Source: Streptococcus sanguinis SK1 = NCTC 7863 (GTDB lineage Bacteria; Bacillota; Bacilli; Lactobacillales; Streptococcaceae). Taken from it: 64,000 nucleotides of DNA. The position numbers and the translations under genes are program-made. Each line of letters begins with the position of its first letter. Position 1 is the first letter of the stretch. Location of the stretch: contig NZ_GL878509.1 in the NCBI RefSeq assembly GCF_000194945.1, positions 124,001 to 188,000 of the forward strand, written 5' to 3'. This document shows positions 7,069 through 16,022 of this stretch, piece by piece. Below the pieces are notes generated by a model. The model did not search any database and had not been told where the DNA came from. It saw only the letters and a list, made by a program, of their open reading frames with translations.

Positions 7069-8238
7069 CTAACTTTCTGAAGCCATTCCGCTCTTTTCTT
7101 TGCTAAATCTTAGCACAAAGAGCGAGGTCAAAATCATAGCCAGCCCCAAAACGCTGAAGATAAAGGCTGGGGCGTTAGAGAATCTCCCAATGAAACTGAG
7201 GACAAATGTAGTGGCCGTTGCTCCAATACTGCAACCTAAAATCACGATAGAAGTGGCTTGATTGAGGAGGTGGGCGGAAATGCGCTCGGACAGGGTGTAA
7301 AAAATGGTCGTCAGACCGACACTATAGACAAAGCCGGCGCTAATAGTAGCCATGCTGAGTGACAAGAGATTAGGTGAGAAGCCAATGATAATCTGACTCA
7401 GTCCAAAAACCAGACCAGAAAGCATCAGCAGTTTATCTCTAAAAAGACGGGTCAAACTAGCAAAGCTGATGCCCGCTGCAATCCCAATCAACTGCATTAA
7501 GGAAAGAATCACGCCTGCAGTTTGGGCTGTCCCCATGCCAGACTTCTCTACAATCCCCGGCACCCGCACATTGATGGCAATATAGGTCAGCACAATAACC
7601 CCCGCCACAAAGGCAAAAGCTAGACTCAGCTGCCAATTCTGACTGCTTAGCTTGGGAGTCGATTCAAACTGTTCTTGCTGCTTTTCAGAGACCTTGTTAT
7701 AAGGGACAAAAAGCAGATATAGCACCAAGACCACCAGTCCGAAGCTATAGACGAGAAAGGCAGCCTGCCAACCGAGAGGAAGAAGCCGACTGACGCCAAA
7801 AGTCAAGAGGGCTGTCCCGACTACTTCTGCTGATCCCCTCAGTCCTAAAAGCCGAACGCGTTCCTGCCCCTTGTAGCGCTCGCTCACAATCGAAATCGCC
7901 TTGGCATTGAGCAGACCAATTCCCATCCCAAAGACAAGCCGAGATACAAACATAAGCCAGTAAGACTGATTAAGAAGAGGAAGAAGTCCGCAAAGTGAAA
8001 AGATCAGAAGCCCGCTCACAATCATCTGACGCTCTGTCAGGTATTTTTCAATGACCCTATTAAACAGCAACATCAGCATAATCCCAGCCGAAGGCAAAGA
8101 AACTAGAAGTTCTACCCAACTTTCTGGAATCCCCTTATAAAAAGCAAACATGGCCGACTGGGCACTGGAAATCGAAAAAGCCGTCGTCAGAATCAAAGAA
8201 AGCGAGAGGATACTCACCTTTTCCATCAATTTTTTCAT
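7069..8238 (-). CDS. MFS family transporter
   Basis: The 389-aa product has about 12 hydrophobic segments and the loop-2 type motif of the major facilitator superfamily (RLVFGMGIGLLNA region after helix 3). Residues near 200-205 form the central cytoplasmic loop (YNKVSEKQQEQFESTPKLSSQN). The closest recalled relatives are CynX/NimT-like and drug or sugar efflux MFS proteins; the substrate cannot be read from sequence. It is divergent from def and upstream of rsuA in one transcript. Confidence 0.8.
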   Translation of the reverse strand: MKKLMEKVSILSLSLILTTAFSISSAQSAMFAFYKGIPESWVELLVSLPSAGIMLMLLFNRVIEKYLTERQMIVSGLLIFSLCGLLPLLNQSYWLMFVSRLVFGMGIGLLNAKAISIVSERYKGQERVRLLGLRGSAEVVGTALLTFGVSRLLPLGWQAAFLVYSFGLVVLVLYLLFVPYNKVSEKQQEQFESTPKLSSQNWQLSLAFAFVAGVIVLTYIAINVRVPGIVEKSGMGTAQTAGVILSLMQLIGIAAGISFASLTRLFRDKLLMLSGLVFGLSQIIIGFSPNLLSLSMATISAGFVYSVGLTTIFYTLSERISAHLLNQATSIVILGCSIGATATTFVLSFIGRFSNAPAFIFSVLGLAMILTSLFVLRFSKEKSGMASES

Positions 8239-8431
8239 TCTATTTTCCTTTAAAATTCACACTACCTCTATCATACAGTTTTTTGGGTCAAGACGCAATT
8301 TCTTTGTCAGGAATATTATGGGTCTCTGTCGCTCCATTCAAAATCAGGCACCGCCAGCCAGTCAAAACCGCTCCCGCCTTTATTTCTTGCAGGTTTTATG
8401 TTATGATGAAGGATAGAAAAAGGAGAGAATC

Positions 8432-9064
8432 ATGTCTGTGAGTGAAAAAACATCTGTTATTGAAAGATTAACCAAACCAGCCCATTTAATTGATATGAAG
8501 GACATTATCCGCGAGGGCAATCCGACCCTGCGCGCTGTCGCTGAGGAAGTCAGCTTCCCTCTGTCTGATCAGGACATCATTCTGGGCGAGAAGATGATGC
8601 AATTTCTCAAGCATTCCCAGGATCCAGTCATGGCAGAAAAAATGGGGCTTCGCGGCGGTGTTGGTCTAGCTGCTTCCCAGCTGGATATTTCCAAACGGCT
8701 CATCGCTGTTTTAGTTCCCAACCCTGAGGACGAAGAGGGCAATCCGCCTAAGGAAGCTTATAGTTTGCAAACACTGATGTACAATCCTAAGATTGTAGCC
8801 CATTCCGTTCAGGATGCAGCTTTAGCTGATGGTGAAGGCTGCCTGTCAGTCGATCGAGAAGTACCTGGCTACGTAGTTCGGCATGCGCGAGTGACAGTGG
8901 ATTACTTTGACAAGGACGGTCAAAAGCATCGTATCAAGCTCAAGGGCTATAACGCAATTGTTGTTCAACATGAAATCGACCATATTAACGGCATCATGTT
9001 TTACGACCGCATCAATGAAAAAGACCCATTTGCAGTCAAAGACGGCATGTTGGTGATTGAGTAA
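8432..9064 (+). CDS. def: Peptide deformylase
   Basis: Removes the formyl group from the N-terminal methionine of nascent proteins, using a bound metal ion. The 210-aa product carries all three motifs: GVGLAASQ (76-83), EGCLS (135-139) and HEIDH (180-184). The variable position in motif 1 is serine, where many streptococcal enzymes have proline (AAPQ). The long N-terminal region and the insertion after motif 1 mark the type 2 Gram-positive form. AAAGGAG precedes the ATG, and an extended -10 (TGTTATGAT) lies upstream. It is monocistronic. Confidence 0.95.
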   Translation: MSVSEKTSVIERLTKPAHLIDMKDIIREGNPTLRAVAEEVSFPLSDQDIILGEKMMQFLKHSQDPVMAEKMGLRGGVGLAASQLDISKRLIAVLVPNPEDEEGNPPKEAYSLQTLMYNPKIVAHSVQDAALADGEGCLSVDREVPGYVVRHARVTVDYFDKDGQKHRIKLKGYNAIVVQHEIDHINGIMFYDRINEKDPFAVKDGMLVIE

Positions 9065-9084
9065 ACAACTTGCATATCATTATC

Positions 9085-9119
9085 AAAAATACCTAGATAG
9101 AAACTATCTAGGTATTTTT
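9085..9119. terminator. Bidirectional terminator between def and the GlsB-like gene
   Basis: Perfect 16-bp arms (AAAAATACCTAGATAG and its complement) with a 3-nt loop have A- and T-runs on the outer sides. It serves both convergent genes. Confidence 0.92.
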
Positions 9120-9124
9120 CTATT

Positions 9125-9355
9125 CTAACTATCCCGTCTCCAGAAAATAGCCAAGAGGATAACTGCTCCTAGCACTGATGGAACAATAGCTGTATCAGCA
9201 AGCATTGGTCCCCAATGGCCAAAGAGAAATTGACCAATCAAGGAACCAAACCAACCCAAGAGGATCTTTCCGATACAGCCCATGCGCTCCCCACGGCTAG
9301 TAATAGCCCCGGCGATAAGACCGATGATAAAACCGACAAACATACTACCAATCAT
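9125..9355 (-). CDS. GlsB/YeaQ/YmgE family small membrane protein
   Basis: A 76-aa protein with three hydrophobic segments. It shows the family pattern of Gly-rich helices (FVGFIIGLIAGAITSRG...GKILLGWFGSLIGQFLFG). Members are called transglycosylase-associated or stress-response membrane proteins; the biochemical role is unknown. AGAAGGGG lies upstream of the ATG. It is convergent with def and sits downstream of pepS on the same strand. Confidence 0.8.
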   Translation of the reverse strand: MIGSMFVGFIIGLIAGAITSRGERMGCIGKILLGWFGSLIGQFLFGHWGPMLADTAIVPSVLGAVILLAIFWRRDS

Positions 9356-9449
9356 ATATGCCCCTTCTTTCTATATTTCTAGCAAGGCTTCTCAAGAAGC
9401 AAGTGGAAGCCGTCATTATGGAATGCGCCATTCAAGGCAGCTCAAAATC

Positions 9450-10691
9450 TTAAATCACCCAGTCTCCATTGCGGAAGATTGGCACACGGCTGCCGTCTTC
9501 GCGGATACCGTCAATATCCATCTGGTTAGAACCAATCATAAAGTCCACATGGACATCCGAGCGGTTGAGACCCGCTGCTTCTAGCTCTTCTTCGGAGAAA
9601 TTCTCTCCACCGACCACACTAGTCGCATAAGCTGCACCGATAGCCAAGTGGTTAGAGGCATTTTCATCAAAGAGGGTATTGAAGAAAGTAATACCTGACT
9701 GAGAAATCGGACTCGGATCTGGAACCAAGGCACACTCACCTAAAGCACGCGCGCCAGCATTTTCAAAGACAAGATCCTTCATAACCTGATCGCCCTTTTC
9801 AGCGGTAACATCCACAATCTGGCCATCCTTGAAGGTCACCTTGATGCCCTCAATGATGTTGCCATTATAGCTAAGAGGCTTGGTACTGGTTACATAACCA
9901 TCTGCTCGGCGGAAGTCCGGTGCTGTAAAGACCTCTTCTGTCGGCATGTTGGCAATGAAATACTCGCCCTGAGCATTTAGACTACCAGCTGATTCCCAGT
10001 GGTGGTTCTTGGGCAAGCCCAGTGTCAAGTCTGTTCCAGGAGCTGTGTAGTGGAGAGCAGTGAATTGCTCTTCATTTAAAACCTTCGCTTTTGAGCTAAG
10101 TTTTTCTTCATGAGCTTTCCAAGCGGCTACTGGGTCATCCTCATAGACACGACAGGTTTTGAAAATCTGATCCCATAGAAGATCTACTGCTTCCTCATCG
10201 CTGGCTGCATTTGGAAAGACCTTCTTAGCCCACTCTGTACCCGCTGCTGCAGCGACTGTCCAGCTGACTTTATTGGATTGGGTTGCGATTCGCATCGGCT
10301 TCATGGCTATCCCCATAGCCTTAGCAGAAGCCGATAATTTCTCAGCATCCACGCCATTTAAAGCTCCTGGGTCAGATGAACGAACGCCCAAGCGGCTGGC
10401 TTTCTTCTCAAGGAGATAGTTCATCTCAGCCACCTTATAGTCTGGGACATTGTCCAAGCGCTCCATCGGCGCATGGAGGAATTTCTCCCGCGCAGTCAAA
10501 TCATCCGCCCACTGGACAATGACTTCGTGAGCTCCCAGAGCATAGGCTTCCTTGACAATCAAGTGAGCCAGCTCACGTTGCTCCACATCAATATTGAGCG
10601 CCACTGTGTGACCCGGCTGCACATTGATACCATTGGCAACCAATAGTTTAGCATATTTTTCTAAGTTTTCTTTAAAATTTGGCAGAACCAT
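9450..10691 (-). CDS. pepS: Aminopeptidase PepS (M29 family)
   Basis: A cytoplasmic metallo-aminopeptidase that removes N-terminal residues from peptides. The 413-aa product has the M29 (thermophilic aminopeptidase) layout: an N-terminal alpha/beta domain, then a C-terminal catalytic part. The latter includes EGIKVTFKDGQIVDV, ALGECALVPD and a terminal HVDFMIGSNQMDIDGI, which supply metal ligands Glu, His and Asp. The start has AAGGAG upstream. It is the conserved left neighbour of the accessory island that separates it from polC. Confidence 0.93.
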   Translation of the reverse strand: MVLPNFKENLEKYAKLLVANGINVQPGHTVALNIDVEQRELAHLIVKEAYALGAHEVIVQWADDLTAREKFLHAPMERLDNVPDYKVAEMNYLLEKKASRLGVRSSDPGALNGVDAEKLSASAKAMGIAMKPMRIATQSNKVSWTVAAAAGTEWAKKVFPNAASDEEAVDLLWDQIFKTCRVYEDDPVAAWKAHEEKLSSKAKVLNEEQFTALHYTAPGTDLTLGLPKNHHWESAGSLNAQGEYFIANMPTEEVFTAPDFRRADGYVTSTKPLSYNGNIIEGIKVTFKDGQIVDVTAEKGDQVMKDLVFENAGARALGECALVPDPSPISQSGITFFNTLFDENASNHLAIGAAYATSVVGGENFSEEELEAAGLNRSDVHVDFMIGSNQMDIDGIREDGSRVPIFRNGDWVI

Positions 10692-10712
10692 TCTGCTTCT
10701 CCTTTTCTTTTG

Positions 10713-10865
10713 TTATTTCTCTTTAAATAAGGACAGCAGGCTAACCACTGCCACCGTACCGGAAATCAAAGCGGTCATTTTCAAAATCGTATCTGGATCA
10801 AGATCCAGCTGGTAATCCAACACTTTTTGCGCTGGCTTATCCTGAGCGGAAATGGTAAGCTTCAT
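10713..10865 (-). CDS. Small streptococcal protein of unknown function
   Basis: A 50-aa product (MKLTISAQDKPAQKVLDYQL...) with a C-terminal hydrophobic segment (about residues 30-46) that may lie in the membrane. I chose the ATG at 10865 because AAAGGA stands 7 nt upstream; the in-frame ATG at 10937 lacks a site. It is 21 nt upstream of pepS and probably in its transcript. No family name is known to me. Confidence 0.6.
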   Translation of the reverse strand: MKLTISAQDKPAQKVLDYQLDLDPDTILKMTALISGTVAVVSLLSLFKEK

Positions 10866-10945
10866 GAGCAAGTCCTTTCTAAAACATAATTCTAAGGTAT
10901 AAATTTCTAATCGTGCTGGAGTCTTCAGAATCCTCAATTAATAGA

Positions 10946-11224
10946 TTAAAACAAATCACTATGACTGCCTGTCCTAAGCAAGTTTAAAATCAATTCTTCC
11001 TTGTCTACTTTATAGACCAGGAGCCAATCCGGCTGGATATGGCATTCACGCACTCCTTTAAAGTGCTTGGATGCTGTCAGTTGATGATCTCGATATTTGG
11101 CAGGAAGTTCCTTTTCCTGAATCAAAAACTCCAATACTTCTTCTAACAAGTTTGCCTTAAGTCCACGCTTCATAGCCAACTTAAAATCTTTTTTAAACTG
11201 TTTATGATAACGAATCTTAAGCAC
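10946..11224 (-). CDS. Type II toxin, YafQ/RelE family
   Basis: Predicted ribosome-dependent mRNA interferase. The 92-aa product has the RelE fold pattern. It opens with MLKIRYHKQFKKDFKLAMKRG and ends in the YafQ-type motif TGSHSDLF, where the histidine is the family's catalytic residue; RECHIQPDWLLVYKV is the central strand pair. The gene overlaps the 3' end of the antitoxin gene by 8 nt, the usual coupled arrangement. The toxin looks intact, with no missing key residue. Confidence 0.88.
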   Translation of the reverse strand: MLKIRYHKQFKKDFKLAMKRGLKANLLEEVLEFLIQEKELPAKYRDHQLTASKHFKGVRECHIQPDWLLVYKVDKEELILNLLRTGSHSDLF

Positions 11225-11480
11225 GCAAATCCTCCATCAAGTCTGAAACACTCACAAAAGACTGACTCATATTCCGATTTTGATCTAAATCCGCCAATAC
11301 TTCCATCAGCTTCCGACTTTCATCCAGTCTGACATCAAAGGGCAGCCCTTGGTACTGAATAGCCTGACGAAGAAAAATATTGATAGCCGTTGTCATATCC
11401 ATTCCCAAGCTGTTGAAAACTTGCTGAGCCTGCTCCTTGACCTCACTGTCCAAGCGGATGCTCATACTAGTCTTTGACAT
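11217..11480 (-). CDS. Antitoxin, RelB/DinJ family
   Basis: The 87-aa product opens with a ribbon-helix-helix DNA-binding domain (MSKTSMSIRLDSEVKEQAQQVFNSLGMDMTTAINIFLRQAI). It ends with an acidic toxin-neutralising tail. As in other RelB/DinJ systems it would bind the partner toxin and repress its own promoter. AGAAGGTGAG precedes the ATG. The pair lies at the pepS side of the accessory island. Confidence 0.88.
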   Translation of the reverse strand: MSKTSMSIRLDSEVKEQAQQVFNSLGMDMTTAINIFLRQAIQYQGLPFDVRLDESRKLMEVLADLDQNRNMSQSFVSVSDLMEDLRA

Positions 11481-11509
11481 ACTCTCACCTTCTTTCTATA
11501 GACTATTTT

Positions 11510-11556
11510 AACAAAAAAGAAAGCCAATGTAAATCTGTTAGATATACATTGGCTTC
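11510..11556 (-). terminator. Terminator of the DUF262 operon
   Basis: Read on the minus strand, AGCCAATGTA and TACATTGGCT pair around a loop and are followed by TTCTTTTTTG. It ends the operon at 11589 and separates it from the toxin-antitoxin pair. Confidence 0.8.
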
Positions 11557-11588
11557 TCAAATTTTCTATTTACGATAAATCTTATAAC

Positions 11589-13466
11589 TTACTTTTTACT
11601 TCCTATAAATTCGTTGACCATAGGTAAAATCTCTTTTTCCAGTCCTAGAACCTGATCTGATTTCCATTTAGTCTTTTCTGTTATGGCAGCCATTATTTGT
11701 AATTTTAGACTCTGACGACTAAAAATTCCTTCCCACTGTTTATATTTTGCACTCGGATCTAAATTTCCAAACTTGGAATTCTGGCTATCTGTAATGATAC
11801 AAAGGTTCCCAAAGGAGTGCAAAAATTTATCATCCATTTTCTCAATTCTTTCATCACTATTTGGGTTCTGAGGATGCCAATGCTCTATGGAACGACGATA
11901 TGCAAATTTGAAATCTTCAAATTCAACACTCGAATATTTTTCTTTTAAATCAGAACGATTTTTCCATAAAATATAATCCACAAAGTTAAATGCATAAACA
12001 GGAATATCCCCGTATTTCTTTATACTTCCATCCTCAGCAAACAATCTTTCTTCAGCATATCTCACTGCTATACCTTCAAGAAACTCCTTAAAGCGAGCAC
12101 CAAATTCTTGATCATTTAGCTCTTCAATATGTTTGTAGAGAAATTGTAAGATCTCATATAACCAACGACTATCTCGATTGGCAGTGAAGGTGACAGCAAA
12201 CATGGATTGGAGAAGAATGATGTTTTTGTTAATCTCCGAATCTGAAAACGTATTATTAGTAAAGCGTTCTTCAACTATATAGTGCTCCTTCGATTTTCCA
12301 TTTGGTTGATATTCATAATAAGTACCCTTCTGTAAAAACCATTCATCCTTATTTCTACTTGAAGAATCCGTATTTGAATTTCTAACGATGTAGTTATCAA
12401 AAATATGCTTCATTGTAAGAAGAAGTTTACTAAAATCAATTATCCATTTTTCATCACGGTTCTTTACATCAAACAATGATAACATTTTTTTATCATCTAA
12501 CTGAACACCACCAACTGTTTGCCCATTTTTGAGCGCAAATGCACAAAGTAAAAAGGTCCGAAAATCAACTACTGTACTGTAATCCCCAAATTCTCTTTCC
12601 GCAAATTTTCTATTTTCAATTACCTTGTGATTTAATGCTTCTATTAGTGTCTTCTTTTCATTTAAGGTAGTATCAATGTTATCATAAAGATTTTTAAATT
12701 CATAATTTGAAAAATGCCAACCAAAAATCTTTTCTCGTTCTTGAAAATCATCTTTCCTTTTTCTTCTCATTTTAAACTGGCTATCAACCGGCTTATCAAA
12801 CTCTGCACAGGCATCCCAGATTCTTGCAAATTTTTGTGCCATTTCTTGATCTTCACCAAACTTAGCCATCATTTGCGCCTTAAGAATTTCATGGGCCTCT
12901 AGTTGTTCTCCTCGAGAGTTGAATCGTTCGAAATATAGATTCAAATCTAAATCATTAGGAAGAAGACTGCGAAAAATAATGACTTTATCAAAAAGATAAT
13001 TAAAGAAAGATTGAGATTCAAATTGCCGCTCCTCTAGTACTTTTTTCAATGCGTCATAAGCATGTCTGTAACCTCTAGTCAGCTCATTTTCATCATTCTC
13101 AGAAATTTTTTGCTTGGTGAATAACTTTTGAATATTCTCATTTGACTTCTTCCTAGCTGGGAAAATAAGATTGACAGCTCTCAATCTATCAAAACCAAAC
13201 TCATGTTTCAAAGCTAAGGCAATCAAATTAAGGGCTGTTGTCCGCTGCTGCCCATCTATGATTTTGAAAAGACCATTTTCCTCATTAACGACTAATGTTC
13301 CAATATAGTAATTTGCTCTTTGTTCTTGAAAAGCATCTGCTACATCGTTCAACAATTGCTCAATTTCATCATAGGTCCAGGCAAAATTTCTCTGATAAAG
13401 AGGAATAGCATAGCTATCTTCATTTAACAAACGATTAACTGATAAGCTTATATGTGTTTCTACCAT
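11589..13466 (-). CDS. DUF262-DUF1524 protein (GmrSD-like predicted nuclease)
   Basis: The 625-aa product starts with a DUF262 domain: IPLYQRNFAW (21-30), YIGTLVV (54-60), the signature DGQQRTTAL (71-79), and the downstream motif FNSRGEQLEAHEILKAQ. It ends with a DUF1524-type domain of the HNH/His-Me fold: EHWHPQ (528-533, an H-x-x-P core) followed by GNL...NS..GN. This is the layout of GmrSD-type IV restriction enzymes, where DUF262 uses nucleotide and DUF1524 cuts DNA. Nuclease activity is inferred. Its start overlaps the upstream DUF262 gene by 7 nt, so expression is probably coupled. Codon use is AT-rich relative to polC and pepS. Confidence 0.85.
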   Translation of the reverse strand: MVETHISLSVNRLLNEDSYAIPLYQRNFAWTYDEIEQLLNDVADAFQEQRANYYIGTLVVNEENGLFKIIDGQQRTTALNLIALALKHEFGFDRLRAVNLIFPARKKSNENIQKLFTKQKISENDENELTRGYRHAYDALKKVLEERQFESQSFFNYLFDKVIIFRSLLPNDLDLNLYFERFNSRGEQLEAHEILKAQMMAKFGEDQEMAQKFARIWDACAEFDKPVDSQFKMRRKRKDDFQEREKIFGWHFSNYEFKNLYDNIDTTLNEKKTLIEALNHKVIENRKFAEREFGDYSTVVDFRTFLLCAFALKNGQTVGGVQLDDKKMLSLFDVKNRDEKWIIDFSKLLLTMKHIFDNYIVRNSNTDSSSRNKDEWFLQKGTYYEYQPNGKSKEHYIVEERFTNNTFSDSEINKNIILLQSMFAVTFTANRDSRWLYEILQFLYKHIEELNDQEFGARFKEFLEGIAVRYAEERLFAEDGSIKKYGDIPVYAFNFVDYILWKNRSDLKEKYSSVEFEDFKFAYRRSIEHWHPQNPNSDERIEKMDDKFLHSFGNLCIITDSQNSKFGNLDPSAKYKQWEGIFSRQSLKLQIMAAITEKTKWKSDQVLGLEKEILPMVNEFIGSKK

Positions 13467-14788
13467 TTCTCTTTTTCCTCCTCTATAATTTGCTCCACAG
13501 TATAATTTTCAAATAATTCTCGATCTATCTTAACCATGAAATCATTTGGAGTTACAGCATGGGCTAAAAGTTGGAATAGTTTTTGAACCTCTTTTTGTCT
13601 AAACCTTCCACCAGCAGCATATTTTCCTACCGTTAAATCATATATCGCTCGAGACTTCACACGGGGGTAGTAAACCCAAATAAACAAAGTCTCTACTATT
13701 TCCTTTGATAGCTCTTCTTTTCCAAATCTCTCTGCGAAAAGTGAACAAACATTAAAAAACAAATTATGGCACTTGAGATAGCGTCCCTTTGAGCTATTGT
13801 AAATTTTCAACATACCTTCTGGGTAAGTTAAATTTTTTTCTTCCCTCTCTGACTCATTAGAGAGTCCTAACTTTTCATTTAAAAAATTTTTATGATCTTT
13901 AATAGTTTCATGGGCCGATTCAATATACTCAAAAAATTTACTTCCATCAATAATAGGCATGGTAATTGACATAGGAAACTTTTCAATATGACGATATAAT
14001 TCTAGGTATGGAAAGTTCTGATTTAAATCAACACCTTTAAAATCATCAATAAAGTCCTCTGTAAAACGCAAATAAGAACCATAACGCTTGTTTGTAAGTC
14101 CTGTCTCTCCTCGAGACCAACGTCTCATACGGAAAAGATGTTTATCAAACAACTCTTTGAGACTTAAATCTTTATCTTCTACAAATTGCTCCCACTTTTC
14201 AACAATCTTTTCATCTTCTGAATCTTGCTTACGAAGATGATAAGCTTTGAGTAAATCGTGAGGTTCTAGAGATTTTCCACGATTATTTTGTGAATCAAAC
14301 AGCTGAAAGGCCTCTGATAATCGTTCCTGTGGCATAGTTATCACGGAGGCAGAACAATTTTCAAGTAGAAAACTACACACCTGTTCAGCTTCTTTCTCGC
14401 CTACAAGTTGGATTAAATTCTTCCATTCATTAAAATTTTCGTAAGCATTATAGCAAGATAGTTCTCCAAAGTCAGCTTCAAGTAAGTTTTTTGCTCCTTT
14501 AAATTCATCATATCTATTTAAAGCATAAAGAAATAGCGAAATGGAAACCAATCGTTGCTGACCATCTACAATATCTAAGTGTCCGTCATTCTCATGCAAA
14601 ATAACAGAGCCAATTTGATATTCATTTTTTTCCATAGCATCTCGTAAATCATAAAAAAGATTACGAATATGCTTTCTGTTCCATTTATAAGGTCTTTGAT
14701 AACTTGGTATTGTTAGCCTATCACATTTCAATATTTCTGATATTTTTTTACTTTCAAACCCTATTTCTTTTTCATTGACATTCATCAT
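13460..14788 (-). CDS. DUF262-only protein (partner of the GmrSD-like gene)
   Basis: The 442-aa product carries a full DUF262 core: IPSYQRPYKW (27-36), QIGSVILHE, DGQQRL (75-80) and the later FDSQNNRGKSLEPHDLLKAYHL. The C-terminal half shows no H-x-x-P nuclease motif, so I read it as a nucleotide-using sensor or regulator without its own nuclease. It overlaps the next gene by 7 nt. Stand-alone DUF262 genes beside DUF262-DUF1524 genes occur in defence-like loci, but I know of no characterised system with exactly this composition. Confidence 0.8.
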   Translation of the reverse strand: MMNVNEKEIGFESKKISEILKCDRLTIPSYQRPYKWNRKHIRNLFYDLRDAMEKNEYQIGSVILHENDGHLDIVDGQQRLVSISLFLYALNRYDEFKGAKNLLEADFGELSCYNAYENFNEWKNLIQLVGEKEAEQVCSFLLENCSASVITMPQERLSEAFQLFDSQNNRGKSLEPHDLLKAYHLRKQDSEDEKIVEKWEQFVEDKDLSLKELFDKHLFRMRRWSRGETGLTNKRYGSYLRFTEDFIDDFKGVDLNQNFPYLELYRHIEKFPMSITMPIIDGSKFFEYIESAHETIKDHKNFLNEKLGLSNESEREEKNLTYPEGMLKIYNSSKGRYLKCHNLFFNVCSLFAERFGKEELSKEIVETLFIWVYYPRVKSRAIYDLTVGKYAAGGRFRQKEVQKLFQLLAHAVTPNDFMVKIDRELFENYTVEQIIEEEKEKW

Positions 14789-14828
14789 TATCTCCTAAAA
14801 ATATTATCAGCATAGAATCTTTGGTCCA

Positions 14829-14951
14829 TTAATGCTTTGGAATAATAGTAGCATTAGGAATTGCTTTTGCAACATTTTCTGCTGCTATTTTATCAATAAA
14901 TGGTCCTGCGATTTGATTGCCAAACCTATCAACTACAATCCATTCAATCAT
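14829..14951 (-). CDS. 40-aa protein, part of the DUF262 locus
   Basis: A short ORF encodes MIEWIVVDRFGNQIAGPF followed by IDKIAAENVAKAIPNATIIPKH. An AAGGAGGG Shine-Dalgarno lies 5 nt upstream of the ATG, one of the strongest in the region. It sits between the WYL regulator gene and the DUF262 pair in the same direction, with 40 nt to the next gene. The predicted fold is a short beta-hairpin plus helix. I do not recognise a family. Possible roles are a small subunit, an inhibitor or an antirepressor; none is shown by sequence. Confidence 0.65.
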   Translation of the reverse strand: MIEWIVVDRFGNQIAGPFIDKIAAENVAKAIPNATIIPKH

Positions 14952-14994
14952 TTTTCCCTCCTTTATTTCTCAATATAAAAATTCTACACCTTTC

Positions 14995-15015
14995 AGTGGA
15001 CATTTTATGTCCACT
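14995..15015. promoter_or_regulatory. Palindromic operator candidate for the WYL regulator
   Basis: Arms AGTGGACAT and ATGTCCACT are perfectly complementary around a 3-bp centre. The site lies between the WYL gene and the 40-aa gene, 44 bp before its ATG. A related half-site, GTGGATAT, occurs upstream of the WYL gene at about 16025-16033 (minus-strand sense). WYL regulators of defence loci (BrxR, CapW) bind such inverted repeats. Confidence 0.5.
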
Positions 15016-15037
15016 CAAGTTCAAGTATCGAAAATAT

Positions 15038-15985
15038 TTATTGATAGTAACCTAAAATTTCTTTCATCGTCTTTTGAATATCATCAACTAAAGACTGTGG
15101 CGACAAAATTTTAACTGCTTCTCCTTGACTGAGTAGCCAACGTTTAAGACCAGGTGTATATTGACTCTCAAACTTAAACCTCGTCCATTCTTCGTCAGCT
15201 AATAAGAGATGTGCATTAGGAAATTGGTCTAAAACAATAGTTGGATCATAACGGAATTCCAATTCAACTGTAATCTTTCTTCCTAAAAAAGCGTCTACTC
15301 GCTGATTACGAATATCCCCATCCCTGAATTTTCTGCCATAAGAGATGTTAGGTTTAGATTCCTTTGTGGCCTTCCAAGTCTGTATTCTGTCCAAACGCAA
15401 GGTCATGTAATTCTCATTCTTAAGATTGTAAGCTACAATATAGAAATAATGAATATCATAATACAGAGAAACTGGAAAAATTAAATGTTCTTTTTTATCT
15501 TGATATGGACTCTTGTAGACAATTTCTAGCACCTTCTCCTTGCGAATCATCTCTGACCATTCCCAAATCTTTTGAATACGATTTTGCTCGTCTGTAATTG
15601 GGGCATAGTTCAGTCTTTCGCTGTTGATAATCATTTCTATTTCTTTTTGTTCCTCTTTTGAAACAAGCCCCAACAAACTTTTTAACAAGTCCTCATTTTC
15701 TACTTTATTTAAAGCTCTATTTTCTAATAAAATCTTAGAAATTATTAAAATATCTTTTTTATTAAAGAGTGATTTTCCTTTTAAATATCTTGTATGATGT
15801 TTTGAATCGTAAGCCAATTCAGCTGCAATCATGGGCTGAGTCATTAAAAAATCACCTAATAAAGAGAAATCTCTCTGAATCGTTTTTGCACTAACCTTAA
15901 ACTCATCACTTAATTGATTTTTTGATAGATGAGCTCCTGATTGTAAACGTAACAAAATGGATAAAATACGTTCTTGATCGTTCAT
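15038..15985 (-). CDS. WYL-domain transcriptional regulator
   Basis: The 315-aa product has an N-terminal winged helix-turn-helix (residues 1-60: ERILSILLRLQSGAHLSKNQLSDEFKVSAKTIQRDFSLL), a linker, and a WYL-type ligand-binding domain. That domain has EIVYKSPYQDKKEHLIFPVSLYYDIHYFYIVAYNL at about 155-190, then a C-terminal WCX-like extension. Homologues such as BrxR and CapW repress BREX and CBASS operons and are thought to sense nucleic-acid signals. Here it stands directly upstream of the DUF262 operon in the same direction, so autoregulation of the locus is likely. Confidence 0.88.
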   Translation of the reverse strand: MNDQERILSILLRLQSGAHLSKNQLSDEFKVSAKTIQRDFSLLGDFLMTQPMIAAELAYDSKHHTRYLKGKSLFNKKDILIISKILLENRALNKVENEDLLKSLLGLVSKEEQKEIEMIINSERLNYAPITDEQNRIQKIWEWSEMIRKEKVLEIVYKSPYQDKKEHLIFPVSLYYDIHYFYIVAYNLKNENYMTLRLDRIQTWKATKESKPNISYGRKFRDGDIRNQRVDAFLGRKITVELEFRYDPTIVLDQFPNAHLLLADEEWTRFKFESQYTPGLKRWLLSQGEAVKILSPQSLVDDIQKTMKEILGYYQ

Positions 15986-16022
15986 AAAACCTCCACTTTC
16001 CCTATATTATAACATGAATATT

